Below, piece after piece: positions 16,916-27,376 of a DNA stretch of 64,000 bases. The stretch's first letter is position 1. Each line of letters starts with the position of its first letter. Source of the stretch: Gottfriedia luciferensis (GTDB lineage: Bacteria; Bacillota; Bacilli; Bacillales; Bacillaceae_G); assembly GCF_001712755.1 (NCBI RefSeq), contig NZ_MDKC01000002.1, positions 62,001-126,000 of the forward strand, read 5' to 3'. The notes under the pieces were generated by a model. That model saw nothing but the letters and a program-made list of their open reading frames with translations. It was not told the origin of the DNA and did no database searches. The position numbers and the translations under genes were made by a program.

Positions 16916-17356
16916 ATGGATTTTAAAAGGGAATTCATCTTAAAAACAAAAGCAATATATAAAGAAACTGTTACAGAAAATATGGCATACAGTAAGATGT
17001 GTGAGAAATTCGAATCATATTTTATTGATTTAAAGGAGTCTTTAAAAAAGGAAATTGAAGTTTCGAATGGTGAGTTTGATATTATGATTGATAAAGATAG
17101 TGTGATTGAGGTCTTATTAAATCAAAGAGAGTTATTAATTACGATTGATGACGCTGGGGTAGTAGTTAGTATTAAATATTTTGATGAGGTACAAAATGAA
17201 CAGGTTGAAAATAAGATTGATATAATTGAATATGATGGTGGGGCATATAAGAGTCAAGTCTTTCAATCACCTATTACTAGAAATATAATCGATAATTATT
17301 TAGCCATTGCGTTTAGAGATGATTTAGAGAAGAATTTTGAAAGCTATAGTGAATGA
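16916..17356 (+). CDS. Acidic cytosolic protein of unknown function
   Basis: 146 residues, rich in Glu, Asp, Lys and Ile, with no membrane segment or signal. A helical N-terminal part (about 1-50) is followed by a beta-rich part (SVIEVLLNQRELLITIDD and similar strands). ACAAGGAG ten bases before the ATG supports expression. No family recognised. Monocistronic, with a terminator shared with the converging GyrI-like gene. Confidence 0.6.
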   Translation: MDFKREFILKTKAIYKETVTENMAYSKMCEKFESYFIDLKESLKKEIEVSNGEFDIMIDKDSVIEVLLNQRELLITIDDAGVVVSIKYFDEVQNEQVENKIDIIEYDGGAYKSQVFQSPITRNIIDNYLAIAFRDDLEKNFESYSE

Positions 17357-17392
17357 CAAAGTGATATCTTCTAGGGGACTGATCGTATGTCT

Positions 17393-17423
17393 AGAGCTTG
17401 GAACTTCCAAGCTCTTTTATTTT
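17393..17423. terminator. Terminator between converging genes
   Basis: AGAGCTTGG/CCAAGCTCT stem followed by a T-rich tail. Confidence 0.8.
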
Positions 17424-17425
17424 GG

Positions 17426-18052
17426 CTATCGTTCTTCGACTTGAAATCTTAAAACAGTTTTCAATTTATCAGGTTGTGTTTTTCTTGCATCAGAAATATA
17501 GATTTCTTTATGTGTTTTTTGCACTCTTTCTAGGTTATTCTCTAAACAGAACTCTTCCATTAATTTAAAAGTTCTTGGCTCGTCATCATAGCTTCCGATG
17601 TGCATGGTTTGAACACATAAGCCTTCAGTGATCAATTCGAGTTTTACGTTTGCTAGCAGTGGACTTTTCTTTTTCTGTTTAAGTTGATCTAAAATGATAT
17701 ATGTTAAATCTTCTGTAACAAAGTCGGGTTGTCTAATCATTAATTTATATAAAAGATGTTCTTTATTTATATAGTCTAGTTTTCGACCTTCTTTATCTAA
17801 ATCCCAAACACCTTCAAGAGGGAAGACTGTGTATTCATAGTATCCTTCTGGAACAATGTCTTTTTTGGGCAACATTTTAATGGCATAGGCTAAAGAATAA
17901 AGTGCTTCGACATTTTCTTTAAATAAATCATTATTGGGATTGCCTTTGCCTTCAATCGTTATATATTTAAAGGTTGGTATTTTAATTTTACTAGTCTTAC
18001 TTTTTGGTAAATAAATTTCTTTTAAACTTTTTCTCCACTCGAGTTTACTCAC
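17426..18052 (-). CDS. GyrI-like small-molecule-binding domain protein
   Basis: 208 residues, a stand-alone GyrI-like (BmrR/Rob C-terminal-type) domain. The start MSKLEWRKSLKEIYLP, the IPTFKYITIEGKGNPN segment and the C-terminal MHIGSYDDEPRTFKLMEEF match this group. Related domains bind drugs or other small molecules or inhibit gyrase; the role of this long variant is unknown. GTG start with AAGGGAG upstream. It lies downstream of lexA but behind lexA's terminator. Confidence 0.8.
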   Translation of the reverse strand: MSKLEWRKSLKEIYLPKSKTSKIKIPTFKYITIEGKGNPNNDLFKENVEALYSLAYAIKMLPKKDIVPEGYYEYTVFPLEGVWDLDKEGRKLDYINKEHLLYKLMIRQPDFVTEDLTYIILDQLKQKKKSPLLANVKLELITEGLCVQTMHIGSYDDEPRTFKLMEEFCLENNLERVQKTHKEIYISDARKTQPDKLKTVLRFQVEER

Positions 18053-18116
18053 TAAAAAATCTCCCTTAATAATAAGTCAGTTGGTTTATTTTGTTATAAC
18101 TATGCTTGTTAAAAAC

Positions 18117-18149
18117 AAAAAGCAATCACATAAATATGTCATTGCTTTT
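18117..18149 (-). terminator. lexA terminator
   Basis: AAAAGCAAT-ACATA/TATGT-ATTGCTTTT stem followed on the minus strand by a T-run. Confidence 0.8.
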
Positions 18150-18156
18150 AAAAAGT

Positions 18157-18804
18157 TTAATGATATGTACGATAGACTCCTATTACTTTTCCTAAAATTG
18201 ATACTTGTTTTAATAAAATAGGAAACAGGGCATCATTTTCAGGTTGAAGTCTAAAATGGTCGCTTTCTTTATAAAAGCGCTTTACAGTAGCTTCACTATC
18301 TTCAGTCATGGCAACAACAATTTCGCCATTTTCAGCAGTGAATTGTTTTTTAACAATTACAAGATCGCCATTCAAAATACCAGCATTGATCATACTATCT
18401 CCTTCTACTCGAAGCATAAAAACTTGTTCGTTAGATGGAGCGACAGATGTCGGTAAAGGGAAATATTCTTCTACGTTTTCGACTGCTGTAATTGGAATAC
18501 CTGCAGTTACTTTACCGATTACGGGAATGTTAATAATATCGTTATAGATTTCACTGTATGATGCTTGTACTTCATTTACAACCGCAGCTGTATCGCCAAG
18601 AATCTCGATTGCACGCGGTTTCGTAGGGTCTCTTCGAATATAGCCTTTTTGTTCTAGTCTCTCTAGATGACCATGTACTGTAGAGCTTGAAGCTAAACCA
18701 ACAGCCTCAGCAATCTCTCGAACTGAAGGTGGATAACCTTTAATTTTTACTTCGTCTTTAATATAAGCTAAAATTTCTGCTTGCCTTTTCGATAGTTTGT
18801 TCAT
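18157..18804 (-). CDS. lexA: LexA, SOS repressor and self-cleaving protease
   Basis: 215 residues. An N-terminal winged helix ([16 protein letters not shown] ... [14 protein letters not shown]) is followed by the S24 domain. The Ala101-Gly102 cleavage site (VTAGIP) and the Ser137/Lys175 dyad (EGDSM, ATVKRF) are all present. LexA represses DNA-damage genes until RecA filaments trigger autocleavage. The ATG has AAGGGGG upstream. It is divergent from yneB, with a LexA box in the shared gap that could serve both directions. Confidence 0.98.
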   Translation of the reverse strand: MNKLSKRQAEILAYIKDEVKIKGYPPSVREIAEAVGLASSSTVHGHLERLEQKGYIRRDPTKPRAIEILGDTAAVVNEVQASYSEIYNDIINIPVIGKVTAGIPITAVENVEEYFPLPTSVAPSNEQVFMLRVEGDSMINAGILNGDLVIVKKQFTAENGEIVVAMTEDSEATVKRFYKESDHFRLQPENDALFPILLKQVSILGKVIGVYRTYH

Positions 18805-18836
18805 TCGAATTTCCCCCTTGCCTATAAAATAGATAA

Positions 18837-19601
<765 letters not shown>

Positions 19602-19660
19602 TGCAATTTATTGTAAGATGAGATACATTGAATAGAATATCAAACTCTGACTAACGATCG

Positions 19661-19750
19661 CTTTCTTCTTTGCATAGCCTGCTAAATGCGGTGCTCTTTT
19701 ACACCAATGGTAAAACAGCACGACTTTAGACTTTCTCGCAAAGAAAGAAC
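19661..19750. other. Nested inverted repeat in the yneB-ynzC gap
   Basis: Outer arms TTCTTTGC/GCAAAGAA (19666-19673, 19738-19745) enclose a strong inner hairpin, GTGCTCTTTTACACC with GGTAAAACAGCAC (19691-19721). It has no T-run of terminator type and no ORF. It may be a structured RNA or a small repeat. Inference from pairing only. Confidence 0.4.
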
Positions 19751-19828
19751 ATACAATTAATCGTCTAATTATCAAAGTGATGGAACTAACAATGAATAGA
19801 TAAGTTACAAATAAAGGAGAGGTTACTA

Positions 19829-20068
19829 ATGGTTACTAAAAAAACTTTAGATAGAATAAATGAATTATCAAAAAAGTCAAAAGAAGTAGGGTTAAGTCCT
19901 GAAGAGAAAGTAGAACAAGATCAATTAAGAAAAGAATATTTAGCAGATTTCCGTTCTCGTATGGTCGATGAACTAACTTCAATTAAAATTGTTGACGAAA
20001 AAGGGAATGACATTACACCTGCAAAGTTAAAATATGAAAAAGCAAAGCGTAAAAATAACTTACATTAA
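19829..20068 (+). CDS. ynzC: YnzC, UPF0291 (DUF896) small protein
   Basis: 79 residues, all helical and highly charged, with the family motifs INELSKKSKEVGLSPEE and LRKEYLADFRSRM. Members are small cytosolic proteins, SOS-linked in B. subtilis by location, with unknown function; the fold is a two-helix hairpin. AAAGGAGAGG precedes the ATG. Position between yneB and tkt is as in B. subtilis. Confidence 0.93.
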   Translation: MVTKKTLDRINELSKKSKEVGLSPEEKVEQDQLRKEYLADFRSRMVDELTSIKIVDEKGNDITPAKLKYEKAKRKNNLH

Positions 20069-20114
20069 AAAGTTTTATCAATATAAAAGTTCATATTTTG
20101 TTAAAAATAACAGA

Positions 20115-20142
20115 AAAAAGCAGAAGAAAATTCTGCTTTTTT
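20115..20142 (+). terminator. ynzC terminator
   Basis: AAAAGCAGAA/TTCTGCTTTT stem followed by T-run. Confidence 0.85.
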
Positions 20143-20254
20143 CTATTTCTTGGAAAGAATTTGTTAAAAATGTCAAAACTAAGTGTTAGTTATTGTAATA
20201 AATCATGGTAAATTATATGATAATATCTATGAATAAGCTAAAGGAGCGAAATTT

Positions 20255-22258
20255 ATGTCTAATAATATTGAACAATTAGCAATTAATACGATTCGTACAT
20301 TATCAATTGATGCAATTGAGAAATCTAATTCTGGTCACCCAGGAATGCCAATGGGTGCTGCACCGATGGCATATGCATTATTTGCAAAATTTATGAATCA
20401 TAACCCAAAAAATTCAAAATGGTTTAACAGAGACCGATTTGTGTTATCAGCAGGCCATGGTTCAATGTTACTTTATAGCATGTTACATTTATCAGGCTAC
20501 GAAGTTTCAATTGAAGATATTAAAAACTTCCGTCAATGGGGAAGCAAAACACCAGGACATCCTGAATTTGGACATACACATGGTGTTGAAGCTACAACAG
20601 GTCCATTAGGACAAGGTATTGCAATGGCTGTTGGTATGGCTTTAGCAGAGCGTCATTTAGCAGGTACATATAATAAAGAAGACTTAAATGTAGTTGACCA
20701 CTTTACATACTCAATTTGTGGTGATGGAGATTTAATGGAAGGTGTTTCTGCTGAGGCGGCTTCATTAGCAGGACATTTACAATTAGGACGCCTAGTAGTT
20801 CTATATGATTCAAATGATATTTCATTAGACGGAGAATTAAATCGTTCATTCTCTGAAAGTGTAGAAGATCGCTTTAAAGCTTATGGATGGCAAGTTATCC
20901 GCGTAGAAGATGGTAATAACTTAGATGAAATTACCTCAGCGATCCAAAAAGCTCAAGAAGAATTATCAAAACCAACTTTAATTGAAGTGAAAACAACAAT
21001 CGGTTACGGTTCTCCAAATAAATCTGGTAAATCAAAATCTCACGGTGAGCCACTAGGAAAAGAAGAAACGATTTTAACGAAACAAGCGTATGCTTGGGGT
21101 TATGAAAATGCATTCCATGTTCCAGAAGAAGTGTATGCACATTTTAATAAAGTAATCGTTGAAGCTGGTGCAAAGAAAGAAGCAGAATGGGATGCTACAT
21201 TTGCAAAATACGAAGAAAAATATCCTGAATTAGCAGCTCAATTAAAGAATGCGATTGAAGGTAATATTACTGTAGATTTAGAAACAGCACTACCTAAGTA
21301 TGAAGTAGGTAAAAAAATTGCGACTCGTTCATCTTCAGGTGAAGCAATTAACGCTATTGCAAACGTATTACCTAGTTTCTTTGGTGGATCTGCTGACTTA
21401 GCTGGGTCTAACAAAACGTATATGAATGGTAAAGGTGACTTTACGAGAGAAAGCTATTACGGACGTAATATTTGGTTCGGTGTACGTGAATTTGCAATGG
21501 GTGCAGCCTTAAATGGTATGGCTCTACATGGTGGCGTTCATGCGTTTGGCGCGACATTCTTTGTTTTCTCTGATTACTTAAAACCAGCAATTCGCTTAGC
21601 AGCTTTAATGAATTTACCAGTTACTTATGTATTTACACATGATAGTATCGCAGTTGGTGAAGATGGACCTACTCATGAACCAGTTGAGCAACTAGCAGCA
21701 TTCAGATCAATGCCTAATCTGAATGTAATTCGACCAGCAGACGGAAATGAAAGCTCAGCAGCATGGAAAGTGGCAGTAGAAGCCAAAGACGCACCTACAA
21801 TGTTAGTATTGTCTCGTCAAGATTTACCAACTTTAGAGGGGACTACTACTGATATTTATAATAAAGTGTCTAAAGGTGCTTACGTTATTTCTCCTGCTAA
21901 ACAAGATAAAATTGATGTTGTATTAATCGCAGCAGGTAGTGAAGTACAATTAGCAGTAGGAGCACAAGAAAAATTAGCGGCAGAAGGAATTTCTGCATCG
22001 GTTGTTTCGATGCCTTCAATGGACTTATTTGAAAAGCAATCTAATGAATATAAACAATCAGTACTACCTAAAGAAGTTACGAAACGAGTAGCAGTAGAAA
22101 TGGGTTCTTCATTCGGCTGGCATAAATATGTAGGATTAGATGGAGAAGTCATTTCAATCGATACATTTGGCGCTTCTGCTCCAGGAAACCTATTAATGGA
22201 GAAATTCGGATTTACTGTTGATCATGTCGTTTCAGCAGCAAAAAAAGTATTACAATAA
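20255..22258 (+). CDS. tkt: Transketolase
   Basis: 667 residues, full length. It has the thiamine-diphosphate domain ([43 protein letters not shown]), the pyrimidine domain ([37 protein letters not shown]) and the C-terminal domain. The enzyme moves two-carbon ketol units between sugar phosphates in the pentose phosphate pathway. TAAAGGAGCG precedes the ATG. Codon use is regular, as expected for a highly expressed gene. Monocistronic, with terminators on both sides. Confidence 0.98.
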   Translation: MSNNIEQLAINTIRTLSIDAIEKSNSGHPGMPMGAAPMAYALFAKFMNHNPKNSKWFNRDRFVLSAGHGSMLLYSMLHLSGYEVSIEDIKNFRQWGSKTPGHPEFGHTHGVEATTGPLGQGIAMAVGMALAERHLAGTYNKEDLNVVDHFTYSICGDGDLMEGVSAEAASLAGHLQLGRLVVLYDSNDISLDGELNRSFSESVEDRFKAYGWQVIRVEDGNNLDEITSAIQKAQEELSKPTLIEVKTTIGYGSPNKSGKSKSHGEPLGKEETILTKQAYAWGYENAFHVPEEVYAHFNKVIVEAGAKKEAEWDATFAKYEEKYPELAAQLKNAIEGNITVDLETALPKYEVGKKIATRSSSGEAINAIANVLPSFFGGSADLAGSNKTYMNGKGDFTRESYYGRNIWFGVREFAMGAALNGMALHGGVHAFGATFFVFSDYLKPAIRLAALMNLPVTYVFTHDSIAVGEDGPTHEPVEQLAAFRSMPNLNVIRPADGNESSAAWKVAVEAKDAPTMLVLSRQDLPTLEGTTTDIYNKVSKGAYVISPAKQDKIDVVLIAAGSEVQLAVGAQEKLAAEGISASVVSMPSMDLFEKQSNEYKQSVLPKEVTKRVAVEMGSSFGWHKYVGLDGEVISIDTFGASAPGNLLMEKFGFTVDHVVSAAKKVLQ

Positions 22259-22270
22259 AAGGTAAAGTTG

Positions 22271-22323
22271 GGAAAAGTAGGGAAAGAATTTGAAATTCTT
22301 TTCCTATTTCCTAAACCTTTTTT
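22271..22323 (+). terminator. tkt terminator
   Basis: GGAAAAGTAGGGAAAGAATT / AAATTCTTTTCCTATTTCC long imperfect stem, then T6 after a short gap. Confidence 0.6.
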
Positions 22324-22450
22324 CAATATAATGCTTTATTAAAGATTTTTCGACAAAACTAGTTGATTTTCACTCCTTAAAAATGACAAATATTTTGAAT
22401 GGAATTTTATATAATTTTCCTTACAGATAGTTGTTGGGAGTGGACAAGAT

Positions 22451-22888
22451 ATGAGGGAATATAAAATTTTTTTAATTCGAGAACCACTGTCTATAGAATT
22501 TTATGGGAAAGAGCATAAAATATATCAACTAGTATATGAGTATTATTACTCATCTATTGAACTAAGGAAAATAATCGAAAAACAATTAGAATATATAACA
22601 GAACCAATACCATTATTCGAGCTACATACATTTATTCGCAAATTTGATTCTCAACAGATTTACTTTTATGAGGAAACTGGAGAGTATCTTCTCGAACTTG
22701 ATGATGGGGCAAAGGCTCAGCTAAAACTATATCCTCACGAACTAATTTTATATGCAGAAGGATCATTAGAGGCAGAAACAATATTCTTTGAGCTATTAAG
22801 AAAATTTCGTTCAACATTCATTGCAATTGATGTGAAGGATCAGCGATTTGGCTGGCTACGACCTATCGCCTATCAAAAGTATATTTAA
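22451..22888 (+). CDS. sirA: SirA, sporulation inhibitor of DnaA replication initiation
   Basis: 145 residues, close to B. subtilis SirA in length and position (tkt-sirA-yneF). Conserved stretches are EYITEPIPL, EAETIFFELLRKF and QRFGWLRPI. SirA binds domain I of DnaA during sporulation, made under Spo0A~P control, and prevents new rounds of replication. GGGAGTGG precedes the ATG. Sequence similarity is moderate but synteny supports the call. Confidence 0.88.
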   Translation: MREYKIFLIREPLSIEFYGKEHKIYQLVYEYYYSSIELRKIIEKQLEYITEPIPLFELHTFIRKFDSQQIYFYEETGEYLLELDDGAKAQLKLYPHELILYAEGSLEAETIFFELLRKFRSTFIAIDVKDQRFGWLRPIAYQKYI

Positions 22889-22973
22889 ACGATTAAATTG
22901 CAGTTTGCTCTTGTATAAACTGGTTAGTTTTAGTAAAATTGTTTCTAGATGATTTTAAGGAGGAAGCAATAAA

Positions 22974-23186
22974 ATGTGGGTATACTTTCTAGTCGGCATC
23001 TTAGCATTAATTGCAGGTGTAGCGATTGGATTTTTCATAGCTCGTCAATATACAATGAACTACCTAAAGAAAAATCCACCAATTAATGAACAAATGTTAA
23101 AAGTAATGATGGCTCAAATGGGACAAAAACCTTCACAAAAGAAAATTAACCAAATGATGAAGGCAATGAACAACCAAACAAAATAA
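22974..23186 (+). CDS. yneF: YneF, UPF0154 single-pass membrane protein
   Basis: 70 residues. An N-terminal membrane helix ([20 protein letters not shown]) is followed by the conserved cytosolic tail [20 protein letters not shown] and a basic end. The family is universal in Firmicutes and of unknown function. AAGGAGGAA precedes the ATG. Synteny with B. subtilis (after sirA) is kept. Confidence 0.95.
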   Translation: MWVYFLVGILALIAGVAIGFFIARQYTMNYLKKNPPINEQMLKVMMAQMGQKPSQKKINQMMKAMNNQTK

Positions 23187-23327
23187 TAAATCCTTTTAAC
23201 ATATAAGGCTTTATAGCTTGTTACGAAATAAATATTGAACACTTTCTTTAGGAAACAGCTCTTTTAATACTGAATCCTTCATCAAGAATTTGTAATTATT
23301 TAAATCATGAATCATTTTACTAATCTG

Positions 23328-23373
23328 AAACCACTTATTCTGTTGGAATTAACCAATAGGAAAGTGGTTTTTA
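23328..23373 (+). terminator. Hairpin with AAACCACTT/AAGTGGTTT ends
   Basis: Extended hairpin followed by T-run. Its reverse complement closely resembles the terminator at 26461-26505 on the other side of the M6 protease gene. Confidence 0.6.
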
Positions 23374-23443
23374 TGTTTTTAGAGGAAAATTTTAATAATA
23401 CAAAAGAAATTAGCCCTAAACTAGAGAAGAAATTAAAAAGTTT

Positions 23444-23526
23444 AAAACACCGACTTCACGTGAAGTGCACCCCAAATTTACACCATCTAACATTTGAGGC
23501 GCACTTCAGCGAAAAGTTGGTGTTTT
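23444..23526. repeat. 83-bp hairpin element (MITE-like or transposon-end remnant)
   Basis: Arms of about 37 bases pair with few mismatches: AAAACACC-ACTT...GAAGTGC and GCACTTCA...AAGT-GGTGTTTT. The pairing continues inward as GTGC-CC-CAAAT / ATTTG-GG-GCAC, leaving an eight-base loop. It looks like two terminal inverted repeats of an insertion sequence brought together with the transposase deleted. No target duplication is obvious. A short ORF running through it is probably not real. Confidence 0.55.
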
Positions 23527-24103
23527 TTAATCTTTTTTCATTTTGAATTTAGAAGAATTCGAAATTAATGCAACACTCCATTACAACTTGGTTAAGAAAT
23601 GTAAATTCTTTAATCGTTTAGTACATCAGTAAATTATTTTAGAACAAATATTTTTATACAGAACACGCCAAAACCCACAAACAGTTGACAATAATTTAGA
23701 AATTTAATTGTTTAATACGTCGATTTCTAATTATTTAACAAGTTCCATGAAGAAGAAAGTCGATAAAAATGCTAAAGGTGGTTCCGATATTTGTCAAAAT
23801 ATTCATTATTAAAAGATTAGAATTATTAATAAACTATTAAATAATTTATTATGCTTCATCATATTAGTACATCTAGAAAACTATCAATGAAGTCTATTAA
23901 TTAGTATAATGTTAGGCTTTTTCTAAATAGTAGATTTCAAGAAGGAGGAGTAAATTATAAGGGGGGATTAAGTACTTAGCATAACCAGAAGGTGACGTTA
24001 AAGAGCAAAAAAGAAATGATGACATCACATAATCGACACGGCAAATTCGAAAACGAAAGCTACATAAATTATAGGTTATTTTACAAGTGAGAGGAGAATC
24101 TAT

Positions 24104-26395
24104 TTGAAGCGTAGATTTAAGATTGCTGTATTATCAACTACTTTTTTGATTTCGATGTATTCAACAGCCGCATTTGCTGCTGAACCAGGGCTAGATAAAA
24201 TGCCGGGACCAGTAGATCCACAGTCTTGGGTGAATCCAGAAGATATGACATGGAATGATTATAAACCAGTCCCGGGTATTAACTGGAGTACCGATAAGAG
24301 TATTCAACCGGAAACAAACCTTAAAGGAGCATTGATTTTGGTTGACTTTCCAGGTCAGGATTTTATCTTGACTTTGCCTAAAGGTAAAGATCTTATCGGT
24401 AATCCACAAGTCGATGCTGTTCCCCGAGAAAAGCTTGGGGAGTTTTGGACGAATTACTTAAATGTACCGAGTGAGTTAAATCATTATCAGACAATCGATG
24501 GCTTTTGGAAAGAGAACTCTTATGGAAAATGGGGCGTAACACTTGATTCTTATGGTCCTTACCGCTTGGATAAATACGAATTTCAGTATGGGCTAGATAG
24601 TTTTAATTCTGGTTTTCTGCCAAGTAATTATAAAACCGGAAACCTCTTCCAAGACGGCATAAATGCGGCAACAGCTGATATTGTAGCATCTGGAAAAAAC
24701 TATGACTTTGCGTTTATTGTACATGCAGGCTATGATGAATCAACTGTTTGGCAAGAACTTGGTGAAATGAAGTTTATGAATCAGAACTCGGTACCTGCTG
24801 CATTTGGTCCTCCAAATTTAACAGGATTTGAAAATATGCCAACTTGGGCAAAAACCCGTTATGTACCTTGGACTTCTTGGTTTGCAGCTAAATCGATTTG
24901 GTCTGCTGCATCTAGTGCCACATTAAACGGCAAATCGATTCGTGTTTCTATTCAAGGAGAAAGTGATGGGATGTCCACATTTGCTCACGAATTTGGTCAC
25001 CTTAAAGGACTAGGGGATAACTATAATAATGCAGCTTTAGATCCTCGAACCTATGCAGGGTATTGGGAAACGATGAGTCGTGGGTCTTTTAATGGTCCAG
25101 GTGGAACGCACACTCGCTGGATGATTCCAGCTACCCTAGGTTCTTCCTTACCGGCACCACATACGCTTCGAAATAAGATGAAACAAGGGTTTTTATCTAA
25201 TGATGAAGTCCTGCAACTTAATCGTGATGAATTAAAAGTGTCTGGTCCGGCGTTTGCGGATATTATCGCGCGCGAAGTACCAATCGGCAGTAAATTCGGC
25301 AGAAACGGACTCCATGGGATTAACATCAGTATGACTGATTTAACTCCAAGTAATTACCTAAGCGGAGACTGGCGTAACGATATGATCGGTAACGTAAATA
25401 ACGCTAAGTACAATAACTACACCCTTGAAGTTGTAGATCGAGTTGGAGCGGATTCCTTTGCTGCCGATTCAGGTGTATTGATTTCTAAAACGAAAAATGC
25501 GGAGACTGCACCGTTTATCTGGCCAATTGATTCACATCCTGAAGATATCGCATTGAAGGACTTTACAAAGCCCGACGGTACAACAGTTTCGGTTACAAAA
25601 GGTGACCCAAGGCAAACCTTGGATTCTTTATTCCATGCAGGGAATGGAGCTAGTTTGGTTAACGGAAAATTCGATGGGTCTATTGGCAAAGATGATGTAG
25701 TTAGTGAGTACATCGATCCTTACAATCATCTTCAGTTCTATATTTTAGGCAAATACAAAGGTAATGACGGCGTACTTCATTATCAGGTTGCAGTTCGTAA
25801 CACGGAAGGATCAGGTACCTATAAACGCGGCGTTAATGTAAGTGCAGGCACAATACAACCGGCCATTGCGGGGAAAGTGGCAGTTTACCATTTTAATGTT
25901 ACAAATACCGGCGAAGCAAAGGATCTTATTCGAGTTAACGCTTCAGCAGGTGAAGATTGGACGGTTCAACTTGATAATAATATTGTTGCAGTGGAACCGG
26001 GGAAAAGTGTTGATGTACCTGTGTATGTGAAAATTCCTAAAGGTATGACAGCTCCAGCAAACATTAACTTTACGGCAACTTCAGAAACAGACACAAACCA
26101 AAGCGCTACTGATAGCAATCTTTTGCTAAGCGATCTGAATGCAGCTGGTGTAAGTTCTCTAATCGACAGCTTCGACAATGTAGGAGCTTTCAAAGCAGGT
26201 TCAGCGCAAGCGTTGAAGGCACATTTGAGGTCTGTAGAGCAATTTGAAAAGAAAGGTTCTGCGGATAAAGTTGTCAAACATATTAATGATTTTAAAGGAT
26301 TTTTAGATAATGAAAATGCTTCGAAAAAGGTTTCTGCAAAAGCGTACAATAGTTTAAAAGCGTACGCTGACGGAATGATTGAGGTTTGGAAATAG
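24104..26395 (+). CDS. Secreted M6-family (immune inhibitor A-like) metalloprotease
   Basis: 763 residues. A signal peptide is cleaved after AFA (about residue 26). The zinc site HEFGHLKGLGDNY is at about residue 295, the HExxHxxGxxD form of M6 peptidases. A central catalytic and beta-rich region is followed by a CARDB-like beta domain (about 580-670). A helical C-terminal domain (about 685-763) resembles the FIMAH domain of secreted Bacillus enzymes. TTG start with GAGAGGAG upstream. The gene is visibly richer in G+C than its neighbours, suggesting transfer. M6 enzymes of other Bacillus species degrade host or environmental proteins. Confidence 0.9.
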   Translation: MKRRFKIAVLSTTFLISMYSTAAFAAEPGLDKMPGPVDPQSWVNPEDMTWNDYKPVPGINWSTDKSIQPETNLKGALILVDFPGQDFILTLPKGKDLIGNPQVDAVPREKLGEFWTNYLNVPSELNHYQTIDGFWKENSYGKWGVTLDSYGPYRLDKYEFQYGLDSFNSGFLPSNYKTGNLFQDGINAATADIVASGKNYDFAFIVHAGYDESTVWQELGEMKFMNQNSVPAAFGPPNLTGFENMPTWAKTRYVPWTSWFAAKSIWSAASSATLNGKSIRVSIQGESDGMSTFAHEFGHLKGLGDNYNNAALDPRTYAGYWETMSRGSFNGPGGTHTRWMIPATLGSSLPAPHTLRNKMKQGFLSNDEVLQLNRDELKVSGPAFADIIAREVPIGSKFGRNGLHGINISMTDLTPSNYLSGDWRNDMIGNVNNAKYNNYTLEVVDRVGADSFAADSGVLISKTKNAETAPFIWPIDSHPEDIALKDFTKPDGTTVSVTKGDPRQTLDSLFHAGNGASLVNGKFDGSIGKDDVVSEYIDPYNHLQFYILGKYKGNDGVLHYQVAVRNTEGSGTYKRGVNVSAGTIQPAIAGKVAVYHFNVTNTGEAKDLIRVNASAGEDWTVQLDNNIVAVEPGKSVDVPVYVKIPKGMTAPANINFTATSETDTNQSATDSNLLLSDLNAAGVSSLIDSFDNVGAFKAGSAQALKAHLRSVEQFEKKGSADKVVKHINDFKGFLDNENASKKVSAKAYNSLKAYADGMIEVWK

Positions 26396-26460
26396 GTAGA
26401 TTGACTGTTCAGGATAGATTACCTGTGACGGGGATAAACTAGTAAGGGTAGCAGCAAACT

Positions 26461-26505
26461 AAACCACTTTCTATTGGGAAACGAACCAATTTAAAGTGGT
26501 TTTTT
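26461..26505 (+). terminator. M6 protease terminator
   Basis: AAACCACTTT...AAAGTGGTTT stem with T6, inverted relative of the hairpin at 23328-23373. Confidence 0.75.
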
Positions 26506-26827
26506 GGTATAAATTAAATTTGTAAAAAACAAAATTAAAAGGTCTCTGGTTAAATATCGGTGCCCTAATAAAGTACCAGTTGAGAGGAATTCAACACTTA
26601 ACTAATTATTTTTTTAAAATTTATCTATTTCATCTTTTATTTTTTATTCAAGTTTAGTAATAAACTATTATCTTTAGTACGTTTTGGTAAAGTACCTGAG
26701 GGCTTGTTCGTTAAAAAGGGGCTTTTTTGCTTTTTGTCTCTCATTCCATCATCTCCCATACAGAGCTTTATTCAAATATATTATTTGTATGGTCAAACTA
26801 TGAAAGGTTAAAGTAAAAAGTAGAGTT
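26506..26827. other. Intergenic stretch with no recognised content
   Basis: AT-rich; no supported ORF or structure seen. Confidence 0.4.
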
Positions 26828-27025
26828 TTATTCGTTGATACGATTTTCTTTTAAACGGTTTAAGGCTTCGTCACTTCTTTTAAATAATTTACTTGTGAAA
26901 AGAGATGGAGATGTACGTGGGGTTGTTCTTGTAGTCGTTTCCTGTAAGAATGGAGACTTAACTCTACCTTGTCGATTTACATTCTCCGCTAAATTTGTAT
27001 TAGTTGATACTGAATTATTAGGCAT
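26828..27025 (-). CDS. 65-residue basic hypothetical protein
   Basis: Starts at the ATG at 27025, which has AAAGGAG seven bases upstream. The peptide is rich in Asn, Thr, Arg and Ser (MPNNSVSTNTNLAENVN, then QETTTRTTPRTSPS). It ends with a charged helix (FKRSDEALNRLKEN). Composition suggests a small, disordered, possibly nucleic-acid-binding or spore-associated protein. No family recognised. It is divergent from the ABC exporter genes. Confidence 0.5.
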   Translation of the reverse strand: MPNNSVSTNTNLAENVNRQGRVKSPFLQETTTRTTPRTSPSLFTSKLFKRSDEALNRLKENRINE

Positions 27026-27376
27026 TTTTCCACTCCTTTTCAAACTAATATTATAATTCTATCAAACTTACATTTTATTATCTATAACACTGTCCTCCAT
27101 TCTGATTCCTCTATTCTCGAATATTTTCCATAATTCACCTCCGTACTTAAATTTTACCATATTCGTGAGTGGTTTTTATGCTAAGTAAATTCGGTTTTTT
27201 GTCTATGTATTTAATTTTTATAACGATAAATATCTTTAGTTTTACCGAAAATTAACAACCATTTTAAATAAGCAGATTATTAAAAATTATTTAATTTTTA
27301 TGTTATAATGTACACTGTGTTTTGAGTTTTCTAAATATTGTAAAATTAAGTTTGATAGCATTGCGGGGGTGAAGGA
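27026..27376. other. Divergent intergenic region upstream of the ABC exporter
   Basis: AT-rich promoter region. On the minus strand, a six-codon ORF (27111-27131) sits behind a perfect GGAGGTGA; see findings. Nothing else seen. Confidence 0.4.

Larger units (their letters stand above)
23187..24103. other. Long intergenic region before the M6 protease gene
   Basis: Apart from the hairpins listed at 23328-23373 and 23444-23526, this is AT-rich with no supported ORF. A G+C-richer piece at about 23985-24062 resembles part of a riboswitch core by eye but lacks the rest (see rejected items). Confidence 0.4.

Noticed and set aside
23307-23546. 79-codon ORF through the hairpin element
   Set aside because: It is produced by reading a terminator and the inverted repeat; no ribosome site and no protein-like conservation expected.
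23985-24090. Cyclic-di-GMP (GEMM-I) riboswitch before the M6 protease
   Set aside because: The piece CACGGCAAA ... AAAGCTAC resembles part of the core, but the second stem-loop domain and the conserved closing sequence are absent.
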